64,000 nucleotides of DNA, taken from Ridgeia piscesae. Its lineage: Eukaryota > Annelida > Polychaeta > Sabellida > Siboglinidae. The stretch spans positions 174,501 through 238,500 of the forward strand of contig JAODUO010000126.1 of assembly GCA_025642075.2 (NCBI GenBank), read 5' to 3'. A program made the translations under genes and the position numbers. Positions 39,985 to 47,000 of this stretch are shown here, in pieces. The notes under the pieces were generated by a model. That model ran no database searches. It was given only the letters and a program-made list of their open reading frames with translations, and was not told where the DNA came from. Within the stretch, counting starts at the first letter, position 1; every line of letters begins with the position of its first letter.

Positions 39985-42216
39985 ACTAGTTAATATCTAC
40001 AAATGATATTAACAAATGGTATTAACCACAGTGGCATGGGAGGCATGCTAAGTTTCTCTCAAGATTTTTAGAGTAAATCTCAGGAATAAATGCAGAGCAC
40101 TATCCCACTCAACTTCTACCAGACTGAGGGCAGACTGGAAGGAGGGAATTGTGATGGAAGAATGAAACAAGCAATTAAACCAGCTGAATAAACATCATAA
40201 ATTAACTTTGAATATACACCTGTAGTGATATTATTGCTTTGTTCATGTTATTTTGTAAATGATCACCTCTGAAGAAACTTTTTTGTTTTCTCCAAAATAT
40301 ATGGAGAAAACAAAAAAGTTTATTGAGAGGTAAATCATTTAATGACTATCATAAATGAACACATGTTAATTCAGGATGGTTTCAATATAAACGTTCCAAT
40401 GAAAGACATCACCTGCTAACAAAACAGGTAATGTTTTAAATATGTAATTCCGTTCATTAAATATTTATATTTCAGTGCAACTGGCTGTTACTTTTTCCAT
40501 CGGATTATTTCAATAAGAATAACTTTAACTGGCAGCAATCATAACTCAAATGGATGAGCACATCCATAATTTAAAAGAAATAAATTGGGAATCCCAGTCC
40601 TGGACTGTACCATTTTATGTACACAAAGACTTAATGAACATAATTTCTATTAGTCTGACTCAGTTCCAATACATTCCATATAGTTCTAGTGAGTGTCCAC
40701 AGTACACAGTTTCGACTGACCGCCGTCTCTTGGAAGTAGGTTGGCCAGAGCCACAATCTCATGTCCATGGCTGACACATTGCATCATGTTGTAACAGCTG
40801 TCCTTCCCCCCACTGAAAGCAAACAAGGTTTCATTTGGTGAAGGTAAGTTCTTATGCAGCGCGGTATTGAACTATTCAGCACAGTATCAGAAACTCAGCA
40901 TGATAAATGAGCAATAAAGATTTGAATTCAGTCTGCTGCCATTGAGGTACAGGCAGTGATTGTAGATGGCACAGAACAATGTTCTCATTTCCTTATTCAT
41001 GTAACAAGGTCTGCTGCAGAATTCTGCTCCATCTGCAAATTGCTCCACAAGTCTGACCACATGAAAGTGAAGTTGGAGAACTGCTGTAGTCAGCTTGTGA
41101 GTGAGGCTGTGACATGACTAAGGCATTTAAAATGTTTTTTGCAAGCATATCCTAAAAAATATTTCCTAATCAATGCAATGCTTTAGATGTGAAAATATGC
41201 CACCTGGCAAACACGACACACTTGATTAATCGTTGACATCTACAGTGTTGTCGAATAGAACGTTGATATTGTGGATTACTGTGCTGTCTCATAGATGAAA
41301 GAGAATAATTAACAGACTAACATATATGATAACGTTGTGCATTGTGTTATTATATCGCAATGTGTACTTTTAATGTATTGATCTGTTGTAATACAGACCC
41401 TATACACTGTGTTGTAATGTAATGTTTACATTTGTAGCCTAGTTTTTACTTTGACATTGTATAAGCACACATGAATCTACTTCACAGAGATATGTGGTGT
41501 TGAAATAAAATTGATTGATTGATTGCTATGAAATACATTACTTTTAGAACAGGAAATTCATGTAAGTTGCATCACTGTATGTGTTCTTTGCTACATACAA
41601 ATGAATGTAAACTCCTTATGTAAATGTTGTTAAAAGTACCTTCAATCTAACCCTATATATAACCCTAAGGCTAAGGCCTAAAACTTCTTCCAAACCAGAA
41701 CAACCATCTCCAACAAGTTTCACCAAAACGAGTGAATTTCGTGTTCGTTTTGACTTTAATGTTATTTATGTTTCATGCGATAAGTGTACCATTGTTGTAT
41801 ATGACTATAAGTGTAGCAGATGGACGATGTGAAATTTGATGATGAGTTAAGACAAGTGTCTATTTTCAGGGTTTTTTAATTGCAGGCCTAACTGCTAAAA
41901 GTACCCCAGAATTTACACAAGTCCAGAGTTGCTAACAATATACTACGCACATATTAACGTATTACAATTTGTCATATAGCATAGGCATAGCGTATGTCAT
42001 GATTAGCCTAGAATACGTGAACCTGAAGTGAAAGGGATTGCAGGTGTTTGCTCTTCTTGAAGTTGAAATTGAAAACAGTTTCATAATTGTATGTATAATA
42101 TTTGGCCGATAATATTTGCCTTCCTACACATTTACGGTTAATAAATTTCTCTAAAAATAGCTGCGTAGTCTTCGTTGTTGTTGCTACATTTACCTAATTA
42201 AAGCCACAACACGCAT
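27772..42216 (-). CDS. DPH6: Diphthine--ammonia ligase DPH6, long form with RidA-like domains (complete)
   Basis: Cytosolic enzyme for the last step of diphthamide synthesis, the ATP-dependent amidation of diphthine on elongation factor 2. Seventeen exons in transcript order: 42216-42194, 40812-40721, 39844-39660, 39170-39097, 38796-38678, 38318-38254, 37875-37787, 36879-36786, 36635-36461, 34878-34756, 33968-33839, 31906-31744, 31169-30930, 30218-30095, 29471-29373, 28850-28674, 27884-27772. All boundaries are AG/GT, phases agree, and the sum is 2085 nt (694 residues). Residues 1-250 are the adenine-nucleotide alpha-hydrolase domain: PP-loop SGGKDS at 8-13, DELDSYMYQTVGHHAI, GAILSDYQR, and GEGGEYETFTLDCPLF at about 195-210. 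A linker with CVYC follows. Two RidA/YjgF-type domains lie at about 316-400 and 430-545, then a C-terminal tail. The length resembles fungal and plant DPH6 rather than the short human protein of about 267 residues. I see no frame damage. Confidence 0.95.
27885..28673 (-). other. DPH6 intron 16
   Basis: 789 nt, AT-rich, nothing else recognised. Confidence 0.75.
28674..28850 (-). CDS. DPH6: DPH6 exon 16
   Basis: Phase 1 to phase 1, 177 nt. It encodes GHETEAADAMLTSVVELLVH, then SALETVKNLLHQSGQTVDDL, then a strand ending ETFEHENLHQ. Part of the C-terminal region after the second RidA-like domain. Confidence 0.85.
28851..29372 (-). other. DPH6 intron 15
   Basis: 522 nt, nothing recognised except short GCAC/GCAG and CACT runs at about 29210-29265. 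Confidence 0.75.
29373..29471 (-). CDS. DPH6: DPH6 exon 15
   Basis: Phase 1 to phase 1, 99 nt. It encodes VRVERTAVDSVTVTSEVVEC then HTETPQLTFKVTV. Donor GTGG/GTGAGT. No domain of its own; it continues the C-terminal region. Confidence 0.8.
29664..29706. repeat. Perfect inverted repeat (hairpin 1)
   Basis: 15-nt arms (AAGCATGCGCACCCA at 29664-29678 and its exact complement at 29692-29706) around a 13-nt loop. The next hairpin begins at the adjoining base. Confidence 0.9.
29707..29762. repeat. Perfect inverted repeat (hairpin 2)
   Basis: 24-nt arms at 29707-29730 and 29739-29762 that are exact reverse complements, around an 8-nt loop (ACAGTCAG). The lack of any mismatch suggests a recent origin or selection on the structure. 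It is immediately followed by the GACAA array. Confidence 0.92.
29771..29827. repeat. (GACAA)n pentanucleotide array
   Basis: Eleven perfect head-to-tail GACAA units starting 8 nt after hairpin 2. Confidence 0.95.
30095..30218 (-). CDS. DPH6: DPH6 exon 14
   Basis: Phase 0 to phase 1, 124 nt. It encodes NEGESEQCCHLVEYVVVPEL then PREALVEWQVYAGTSAMHRQ-Q. It contains the end of the second RidA-like domain. Confidence 0.88.
30219..30929 (-). other. DPH6 intron 13
   Basis: 711 nt, nothing recognised. Confidence 0.75.
30930..31169 (-). CDS. DPH6: DPH6 exon 13 (core of second RidA-like domain)
   Basis: Phase 0 to phase 0, 240 nt. It encodes IGDTVYVAGQIALCPATMAM, then a helix with ALRHVDRVLAAMTDGGSLCD and ILLAICYVTRR. 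The pattern (VYVAGQIAL...ALRHVDRVL...) is typical of the RidA/YjgF/YER057c/UK114 fold. Confidence 0.92.
31170..31743 (-). other. DPH6 intron 12
   Basis: 574 nt, AT-rich, nothing recognised. Confidence 0.75.
31744..31906 (-). CDS. DPH6: DPH6 exon 12 (end of RidA 1, start of RidA 2)
   Basis: It starts in phase 2 (AG+A gives R) and ends in phase 0. It encodes VCVQVSLPTGVALQMDCIAH, the usual last strand of a RidA domain, then HVQSVSHWAPANIGPYSQAV, the usual start of the next one (WAPANIGPYSQ). Confidence 0.93.
32098..32812. repeat. 22-23 bp minisatellite (GAAGGCTTTGCAAGAGG)
   Basis: About 30 imperfect units built on AAGAAGGCTTTGCAAGAGGA and its CTAGAGG variant. In 32500-32710 the two variants alternate regularly, giving a dimeric unit of about 45 bp. 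Lys/Glu and Leu/Ser open frames over it are artefacts. Confidence 0.93.
32868..33435 (+). pseudogene. Decayed non-LTR retrotransposon, reverse-transcriptase C-terminal fragment
   Basis: Translated in one frame it reads DLTFEAHMSEKINKANSMII, then PHIEYANQVWSPCLMKHITA, ENVQRRATNLIPGYKELDY and RRLRGDMIEIYKILTGKYD. This is the classic C-terminal end of CR1/jockey-type LINE reverse transcriptases. In-frame stops (after FKSLV, after TLREK and later) and the missing 5' part show it is dead. It sits antisense to DPH6 inside intron 11. Confidence 0.85.
33839..33968 (-). CDS. DPH6: DPH6 exon 11 (RidA-like domain 1, middle)
   Basis: It starts in phase 1 and ends in phase 2, 130 nt. It encodes ELETLGYSTRDLFAIFLYVS then SMADFALINAVYRQHFALNP-PV. 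The helix-strand pattern (DLFAIFLYVSSMADFALINAVY) fits the centre of a RidA domain. Confidence 0.92.
33969..34755 (-). other. DPH6 intron 10
   Basis: 787 nt, AT-rich. It holds a short AT run (34604-34622) and a SINE-tail-like piece at 34627-34690; otherwise nothing. Confidence 0.7.
34627..34690. mobile_element. SINE tail fragment
   Basis: CAGTATCCAGCC, ATCAAAG.GCTTTC and CAGATCTGTTCA match in order the tail region of the SINE at 20040-20340 (CAGTATCCAGTCC, TTCAAAGCGTTTTCC, CAGACTTGTTCA). No tRNA head is seen here. Confidence 0.45.
34756..34878 (-). CDS. DPH6: DPH6 exon 10 (start of RidA-like domain 1), NAGNAG acceptor
   Basis: It encodes DFRVCHHQNKSGYLWMSGII then GQDTDGATVGEQTEAAMQSL-K. GYLWMSGIIG is the first strand of a RidA domain. 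The acceptor is a tandem TAGCAG: splicing after the first AG (exon from 34881) adds one alanine codon, splicing after the second (exon from 34878) does not; both keep frame. Confidence 0.88.
34985..36150 (-). pseudogene. Degenerate RTE-like (F52C9.6-type) LINE reverse transcriptase
   Basis: Pieces in the correct order on the minus strand: SNISKVLMKVITKTLEKTLA and GFRSGYSMTDHIHV; then ISPNLFMAALERIFWGLTWD, LRFAEDILICANTPYELQLM and ENQGLKINKSSTKV; then KHRDIFKGNIGTCLKRQVYN and SCVLPAMTYGA; last SWAGHISRI and WTLRITTWKPYE. The active-site YADD-type box reads FAED. Frameshifts and stops separate the pieces, so the copy is inactive. It lies in the same orientation as DPH6. Confidence 0.88.
36197..36404. 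repeat. (CGGA)n tetranucleotide array
   Basis: About 52 perfect CGGA units with no visible interruption, 57 bp from DPH6 exon 9. Thr-Asp-Gly-Arg and Ser-Val-Arg-Pro open frames over it are artefacts. Confidence 0.98.
36461..36635 (-). CDS. DPH6: DPH6 exon 9 (linker with CVYC)
   Basis: Phase 0 to phase 1, 175 nt. It encodes DVAQGLAARLQDLPMKRSKD, LIAELHTRGSLCELQDVIND and SEGERPDHCVYCTKNRRK. It bridges the ATP domain and the RidA-like domains. Donor AAAG/GTACAT is weak. Confidence 0.85.
36786..36879 (-). CDS. DPH6: DPH6 exon 8 (end of ATP domain)
   Basis: Phase 2 to phase 0, 94 nt. It encodes DNQEVVVHSDDAFAPVAFLH then FKSMHLEKKDV. It matches human DPH6 SADAFAPVAYLRFLELHLE. Confidence 0.93.
37341..37437. 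repeat. (TGTCG)n pentanucleotide array
   Basis: About 19 perfect TGTCG units. Confidence 0.97.
37452..37576. repeat. (GAGTC)n to (GAGCC)n pentanucleotide array
   Basis: A few GAGTC units, then about 17 perfect GAGCC units (37491-37575). It directly follows the TGTCG array and seems to grade into it through GTCGAG intermediates. Confidence 0.95.
37787..37875 (-). CDS. DPH6: DPH6 exon 7 (GEGGEYETFTLDCP motif)
   Basis: Phase 0 to phase 2, 89 nt. It encodes EKYGLNICGEGGEYETFTLD then CPLFNKRIV. The GEGGEYET motif is diagnostic of the DPH6 ATP domain. Confidence 0.96.
37876..38253 (-). other. DPH6 intron 6
   Basis: 378 nt; it contains a GT microsatellite at about 37960-38001. Confidence 0.8.
38254..38318 (-). 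CDS. DPH6: DPH6 exon 6
   Basis: Phase 1 to phase 0, 65 nt, encoding GLNPKKHLGCSLAEMLPHMV-HM. It matches human DPH6 GLDPDKHLGKTLDQM. Confidence 0.92.
38319..38677 (-). other. DPH6 intron 5
   Basis: 359 nt, nothing recognised. Confidence 0.75.
38678..38796 (-). CDS. DPH6: DPH6 exon 5
   Basis: It starts in phase 2 and ends in phase 1, 119 nt. It encodes CLRLGLTPLAYLWRRDQREL then LDEMIQCHLQAIIVKVAAL. PLAYLW(R/Q)R is conserved in DPH6. Confidence 0.95.
39097..39170 (-). CDS. DPH6: DPH6 exon 4
   Basis: Phase 0 to phase 2, 74 nt, encoding RGTDIEAVSVGAILSDYQRV-RVEN. GAILSDYQR.RVE is conserved in DPH6. Confidence 0.95.
39171..39659 (-). other. DPH6 intron 3
   Basis: 489 nt, nothing recognised. The minus-strand open frame 39029-39436 is exon 4 read together with this intron. 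Confidence 0.75.
39660..39844 (-). CDS. DPH6: DPH6 exon 3
   Basis: Phase 1 to phase 0, 185 nt. It encodes DELDSYMYQTVGHHAIGLYA, then DAMSLPLYRHIISGS, ending CRDEVEDLYELLKEVK. Nearly identical to human DPH6 over DELDSYMYQTVGHHAI. Confidence 0.96.
39845..40720 (-). other. DPH6 intron 2
   Basis: 876 nt; it contains a TA microsatellite at about 39935-39977 and a foldback element at 40241-40360. Nothing else seen. Confidence 0.8.
40241..40360. repeat. Long foldback (hairpin) element
   Basis: A perfect 20-nt inverted repeat (AAACTTTTTTGTTTTCTCCA at 40275-40294, complement at 40302-40321, 7-nt loop) lies inside a longer imperfect palindrome. Its outer arms include GTTCAT...AAATGATCACCTCT on the left and AGAGGTAAATCATTT...ATGAAC on the right. 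Total about 120 bp. Confidence 0.8.
40721..40812 (-). CDS. DPH6: DPH6 exon 2 (PP-loop)
   Basis: It starts in phase 2 (AG+T gives S) and ends in phase 1, 92 nt. It encodes GGKDSCYNMMQCVSHGHEIV then ALANLLPRDG. SGGKDS is the ATP pyrophosphatase PP-loop that binds ATP. Confidence 0.96.
40813..42193 (-). other. DPH6 intron 1
   Basis: 1.4 kb. It contains what looks like the 3' end of a retroelement near 41330-41525, otherwise nothing recognised. Confidence 0.7.
41330..41525 (+). mobile_element. Possible retroelement 3' tail with (TTGA)n
   Basis: AT-rich stretch ending TGAAATAAAATTGATTGATT GATTGC. An AATAAA followed by a few TTGA/TGAT units is a common 3' end of invertebrate non-LTR elements. No coding part is present, so the assignment is tentative. 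Confidence 0.35.
42194..42216 (-). CDS. DPH6: DPH6 exon 1 (start codon)
   Basis: 23 nt: ATG at 42216-42214 encoding MRVVALI plus the first two bases of the PP-loop serine, then donor AG/GTAAAT. The human protein starts MRVAALISGGKDS, so both residues and splice phase agree. Too short for an ORF caller; found by matching the expected N-terminus. Confidence 0.92.
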
Positions 42217-42487
42217 TATTTCTGTAAATCAGGCGCACTTAAACAGAGATTAGATGAAAGCACAGAAAACGTGTTTCTGACAGACGACAGGAAGTTGTAG
42301 TGGAAGTAGTCCTTATCACCCGGGCTCACGTGTTGCGCATGCCTACATGTGACGTCCACGTCGCCATTAAAGTTGTTTTGGTGTTGCAAAGAGTCGCACT
42401 AGACGTTTGTTTTCTGTGTGAGTAAGACTGACAGCTTTGCAGAAATCAGTAAATGGCCAGTTCAGATATCATTGCCAATACCACGTG
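42217..42487. promoter_or_regulatory. Probable bidirectional promoter of DPH6 and GOLGA5
   Basis: Head-to-head gene starts with no TATA box. Sites visible on the plus strand: E-box CACGTG at 42327-42332, NRF-1-like TGCGCATGC at 42334-42342, CRE-like TGACGTCC at 42350-42357, CGCCAT (YY1-like) at 42362-42367, and a second E-box CACGTG at 42482-42487. These are motif matches by eye; activity is inferred. Confidence 0.5.
42370..42417 (+). other. GOLGA5: Putative non-coding first exon of GOLGA5 (3' end)
   Basis: A near-perfect donor, CTGT/GTGAGTAAG, after 42417 could pair with the acceptor TTTTTTCCAG before 43363 to form a 5'UTR intron. The 5' end is unknown; 42370 is only nominal. Confidence 0.3.
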
Positions 42488-43063
42488 ATTCATTGGCAAA
42501 AGATCAGGATGAATTGTCGTTAATGTTTTAGTTGTAGTTAGTTTTTCTATAACAATCGCCCGTCAGGCGTCATCGTGAGATATCTTTCACTGACAGTTGA
42601 CAGGTCATCTGTCTTGGCAGTTTCTTCCACAAAAAATGTCAACACAGCGAGCAACGGCTTCTGTTGCAGGCGCGAATTAAGTTATGTTCTGGCTTAGGCA
42701 GCATCATGGTTAGGTTTTATACATGACACTATTATGCCATAGCTATAGTGATGGACTAGTAGTGTCAGGCAAACGAGTTATTGTCACCCTATTTACTTAC
42801 TAGTTTAAGGTAAGACTAAGTCTTACTGAGTTCTCATTCACCTATAGATTGATCTGGAACCTAAGCCAGCAAAAATGGTACAACCTGCCTAGTGCAAATT
42901 TAAGAATGTTTTAGACAGTAATACACTTATGCAAATTTATTTGCAGAGAGCTGCAGGTACTGAGTCTAAGAATAGGCAGTTTACTCAATGGGCTCAATGC
43001 AGTCATGTTACTGCATGGCTTTTGACAGACTGACAAATTAACAATACATTACTGACGTTCAAG

Positions 43064-43308
43064 CAGGGGTAGAAATAGTGGTAGTCTGAGGACTACCAGA
43101 AATTTAGTCGGACTACCAAAGATGATGACAGCAGTAGTCTGACAATGGACTACCAAAAATTTGGGAATATTTTTCAAATTTTGCGTTTGTCCTGTTATTT
43201 TGCTTAAATCTGGGCCATATGACTACCACATATATCTGAGGACTACCAGATTTCCCAACTAAGTAGTCCTGCTGACTACCAGACATTTTTGAGTTATTTC
43301 TACCCCTG
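43064..43308. mobile_element. hAT-like MITE in the GOLGA5 5'UTR intron
   Basis: 245 bp with 14-bp terminal inverted repeats (CAGGGGTAGAAATA ... TATTTCTACCCCTG). CAGGGGT is a typical end of hAT transposons. The interior repeats GACTACCA and GTAGTC motifs in both orientations. No coding capacity. I do not see an obvious 8-bp target-site duplication. Confidence 0.7.
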
Positions 43309-43379
43309 TGTTGTGTAACATATCACAGCAAATGTTATAAAATATTGCATAATTTTTTCCAGGTGAACAAGACAGACTT

Positions 43380-43412
43380 ATGTCTGTAATCAAGAGGGAA
43401 GCTTCAAAGTAG
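43380..43412 (+). CDS. Short upstream ORF in the GOLGA5 leader
   Basis: ATG at 43380 opens a 10-codon frame (MSVIKREASK) ending TAG 43410-43412, 19 nt before the main start at 43432. It lies in the exon after the acceptor at 43361-43362. It may lower translation of the main frame. Confidence 0.45.
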   Translation: MSVIKREASK

Positions 43413-43431
43413 GCAAGAACAGCCATACACA

Positions 43432-44008
43432 ATGTCTTGGTTGTCGGGTCTGGCCGGAAAGGCTGAGGAGCTACTTAATAAAGTAGACCAAAGTGCAGCG
43501 ACTGCTTTGAATTCGAATGAGGACTCAGAGTCACAGTCGGCTGTGCCAACCATCGTAACACACACAGATACGCCACAATTTAATGATGCTAGCAAACTGT
43601 CATCGACGACGTTTTCCCAAAACTGGTCACCGTCATCACAGGTGCAGGAGACAATGTCATACTCGGGTAGCGTGCCGGCAAATCTAAATCGCATATCCGC
43701 CACAGGACGTTCAAAGTTGAACAGTAAACCAGTTGTGGCGCCGCCACCGGTTGCGGTGACACCCACACCACCAGCTGCAGCAAAGAATGGCAAGAAAAAG
43801 GACATGGACGCTGATGAACTGTTCGAGTTCCTGAACAGTTCAAGTACAAATGAGTCTCCAGCAGCGGGACGAAAGAGGCTGCAAACACCGCCAGGAAGCA
43901 AACATTCCAGACAGTCCAGTGCTTCATCCACGACTTCAAGGAAGAGTAGTCGCACGCCAGACCCACCAGGGAACAATGGAAGCTCAGACACTGTGGACGA
44001 TGTTTCAG
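43432..44008 (+). CDS. GOLGA5: GOLGA5 first coding exon
   Basis: 577 nt from ATG 43432 (context CACAATGTC), ending in phase 1 at TTTCAG/GTATGT. It encodes the conserved N-terminus, a Ser/Thr/Pro-rich disordered region and DADELFEFLNSS, which matches human DDELLFDFLNSS. Translation past 44008 is intron. Confidence 0.96.
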
Positions 44009-47000
44009 GTATGTTTATATTTTTGTTATTTGTGCAGCTGTGTGCAAGATGCATATATATTCATTCTATGCTGAACCAAAATCCAAACTCAGCTGTTATA
44101 TTTTGGCAAAGGTTCTTTTTAAATATCAAGAGAATTTGATATTATCACAAAGTATGTTTACATAGTTATTAAGTATGAAATTAATTTACAACTTGTTAAC
44201 AAACTTTGTAAACATTATTTCTTTGGTGTCCTTTATTCAGAGAATTTAGAACCGTGATTAGCTGACATGTGTGTTGTAGGCTTTGAACCCAGTGTCACAC
44301 CAGATCAGTCAACAAATGATGTCACAGTCAATAACGACTTGTCGAGTGGTTACCATAGTAACCATGAGGACAGTGGTGCCACCATGCAGCAGCAGCAGTT
44401 GTCATCCCTTGAGTTGGAGAATCAGTTGTTGAAGAACGAAGTTGCTTCTCTTAACCAGGAGATGTCGTCTATCATACAGCGCGCCAAGAGTGCACAAGAC
44501 GGTGTGTTGTGATTGGCTGTCTTGAGGGTGGGTGGGTGGAAGGAAATGGAAGGGTGTGATTGGTGGTAAAAAACTCAAATATAGTGGATGTTGGCCCCCA
44601 AAATGTATAGGATTAGGAGACCGGTGTCTTCCCCAATGTACATGGGTATATGAAAACAGACATTTGTTCAAGTGTGTATGTATTGCTGGAAATTATATGC
44701 ATTTTCATGTAAATACTGCAGAAAGAGTAGGACTTAAATGCAGTATAATACTCAAAGAAAGTAAATTTGACATTGTAAATTAGAAATCAAAACATCAACT
44801 GAAATTAATATTATCATAAAATGCCAAAAAATACTGTTAATATCGTGCTAAACCAGGTTACATAACAGTGATGATCTGAATCAATTTGATTTGAATCGCC
44901 AACCCCTTGCGGAAGTTGTCACAAGAACTGTCCTTGCTGCAGCGATGCTGAAGATGCAGCGGCAGGCGGAGCTGCACCAGTCACAGCTGTCCCGCAGTGA
45001 CCAGGTGGTCAGGGAACTACAGTCCAAGGAGAGCGACTGGCAGGAGGCACTCCGAGCGAAGGACTCGCAACTCGCCGTACTTAGAGTCAGGTTCGATGAG
45101 GTCGACAAGGAACTACGTGCGAAGCAGTCAATGATCGACTCCGTCCAAGCGGAGAGGGACAGGTGAGTCGTCATGGTAATGGATTGTGGATGTCTGCTGA
45201 TTTGACCTCGACAGATTCCATGATGGCGGTTTGTTATAAGGTGTTCAGCTTTTAATTGTGTATTTATTAGTTCAGAGTTTGAAAATGCCAGTTGTTGATG
45301 TTTGCGTCTATGAGATAGTCTTATTTGTTTAGTTTAGTTGTGATTCTCTTATACCATGACAACAGACAACACAGCTGACTACTGTCAAGCTAGCTTACAT
45401 GTACAATGTATGGCTTTTCCAATAGATAATTGGCATATGACTGTTTTACTACTTCTGAGATAAAACTATGTTCCTTGGTGTATTGTACACAACATTATAA
45501 ATGTACCCATGAAATTGTGCTAATAATGCATCTTCAGCTTTATATTGTCATGTTATGTTACAATTTTAATCACATGATTGTCATGTGACAGGATCCTGTC
45601 AGATCACACTTCTGTGAGTGGAGTACAGAGTCAGGCCCTGGATTCCATCAAGGAGAAATTGAATGATGCAGAAATGTTCCTTCAACATGAGAAGCAGTCT
45701 CGTGCTCGATTTGAGGTAGATCATATATTTAGAACAGAGATTCCTGCCTTTCCGGGGTGGAATCATCTCACTGCCTGTGTAGATATATGACTGTGCAATC
45801 AGAAAACTTGAGATAGTGTGCAGTTGAACAGGTCTGATATAAAGCGCTCTCAAAAAATAACAAGAGGCAATTGTTTGGATCCGTGCATCTACAAGTATTA
45901 ACAAAACGTAACTGTTTACAACTACAATTACAAATGTTATACCAGTAATTTAGTTGAAAAACCTTTTTGAGTTTAAAAAAATTCAAGTCGCATGGACAAT
46001 GTCATCAGGGCTTTATGCAGGATAAAATTATTGCCAGTCACACGTGTTTTGGTGGGCACATGGATGTTAACTGTTAAGCCGGTTTACAAACTTTTAAATG
46101 TGTCTGATGGCCATGATGTCACACATGTGACACCATTTTCACTCACTTTCAAGGCATAACTAACAATATCTATGGTTTTGGAAGACTTTTTTGCTCCTTT
46201 AGTTTTTTACCCGTCCACCACCCAGCCCACCCATATTTCTACCCATCCATATTCATTTTTACCCATCCAAATGACGGGTGGACGGGTCTCTACATAAAGC
46301 TATGAATGTCATTGTCATGGAGGGACTGATATCACACGTTCCTATTCTCACCCATCAGCCAGTCACCTACATGGGAATACTAGTCTAGGTCTAGATGCCC
46401 AGTTAATCCATACATTTTGGTCAACAGTTTTGTTATCATTTGTTCTCAGCTTATTATATCATTTTCTATTACATCATTTATATATTTGTGAGATGCTTAT
46501 ATCCACAGTTCTATAGCTAGTATTGCACAGCTAGTAAAGTACGATCGTACAATTTGCTTTGTCTCGATATCATGTAAGACTGATGTCTGACTTAATAGCA
46601 ACATCAAAATCCAGACTTGTGGACTATGCTGAATAAACACGTAGAACTATGGCTACATTTTGGTATGAGAACGAGACGTTTTTAGACGTGTGAAATGAAT
46701 GTTTCAGCAAGAAGTACAGGAGCGCCAGAGTCGACTGGAGCAAGAGAAGCACACAATGGCCGAGGCACTGTCAGCCGCACAGCGCAAGGTCAACGAAGAG
46801 AAAGGTAGTGCGGCTGAGATGTAAACAACACACATTTCATGAACGTATCGTCAACAGCACTCCTATAATTAATTTTGTTAAGAAATATTCACAGTTTTGC
46901 ATGTCAAAATGTACTAATTTTGGTACCTTCCATTATTTTGTGTCTATTGATCTGATTATGATCAACATTTATTCACCATTAAGCAGGACAGATGTGTAGT

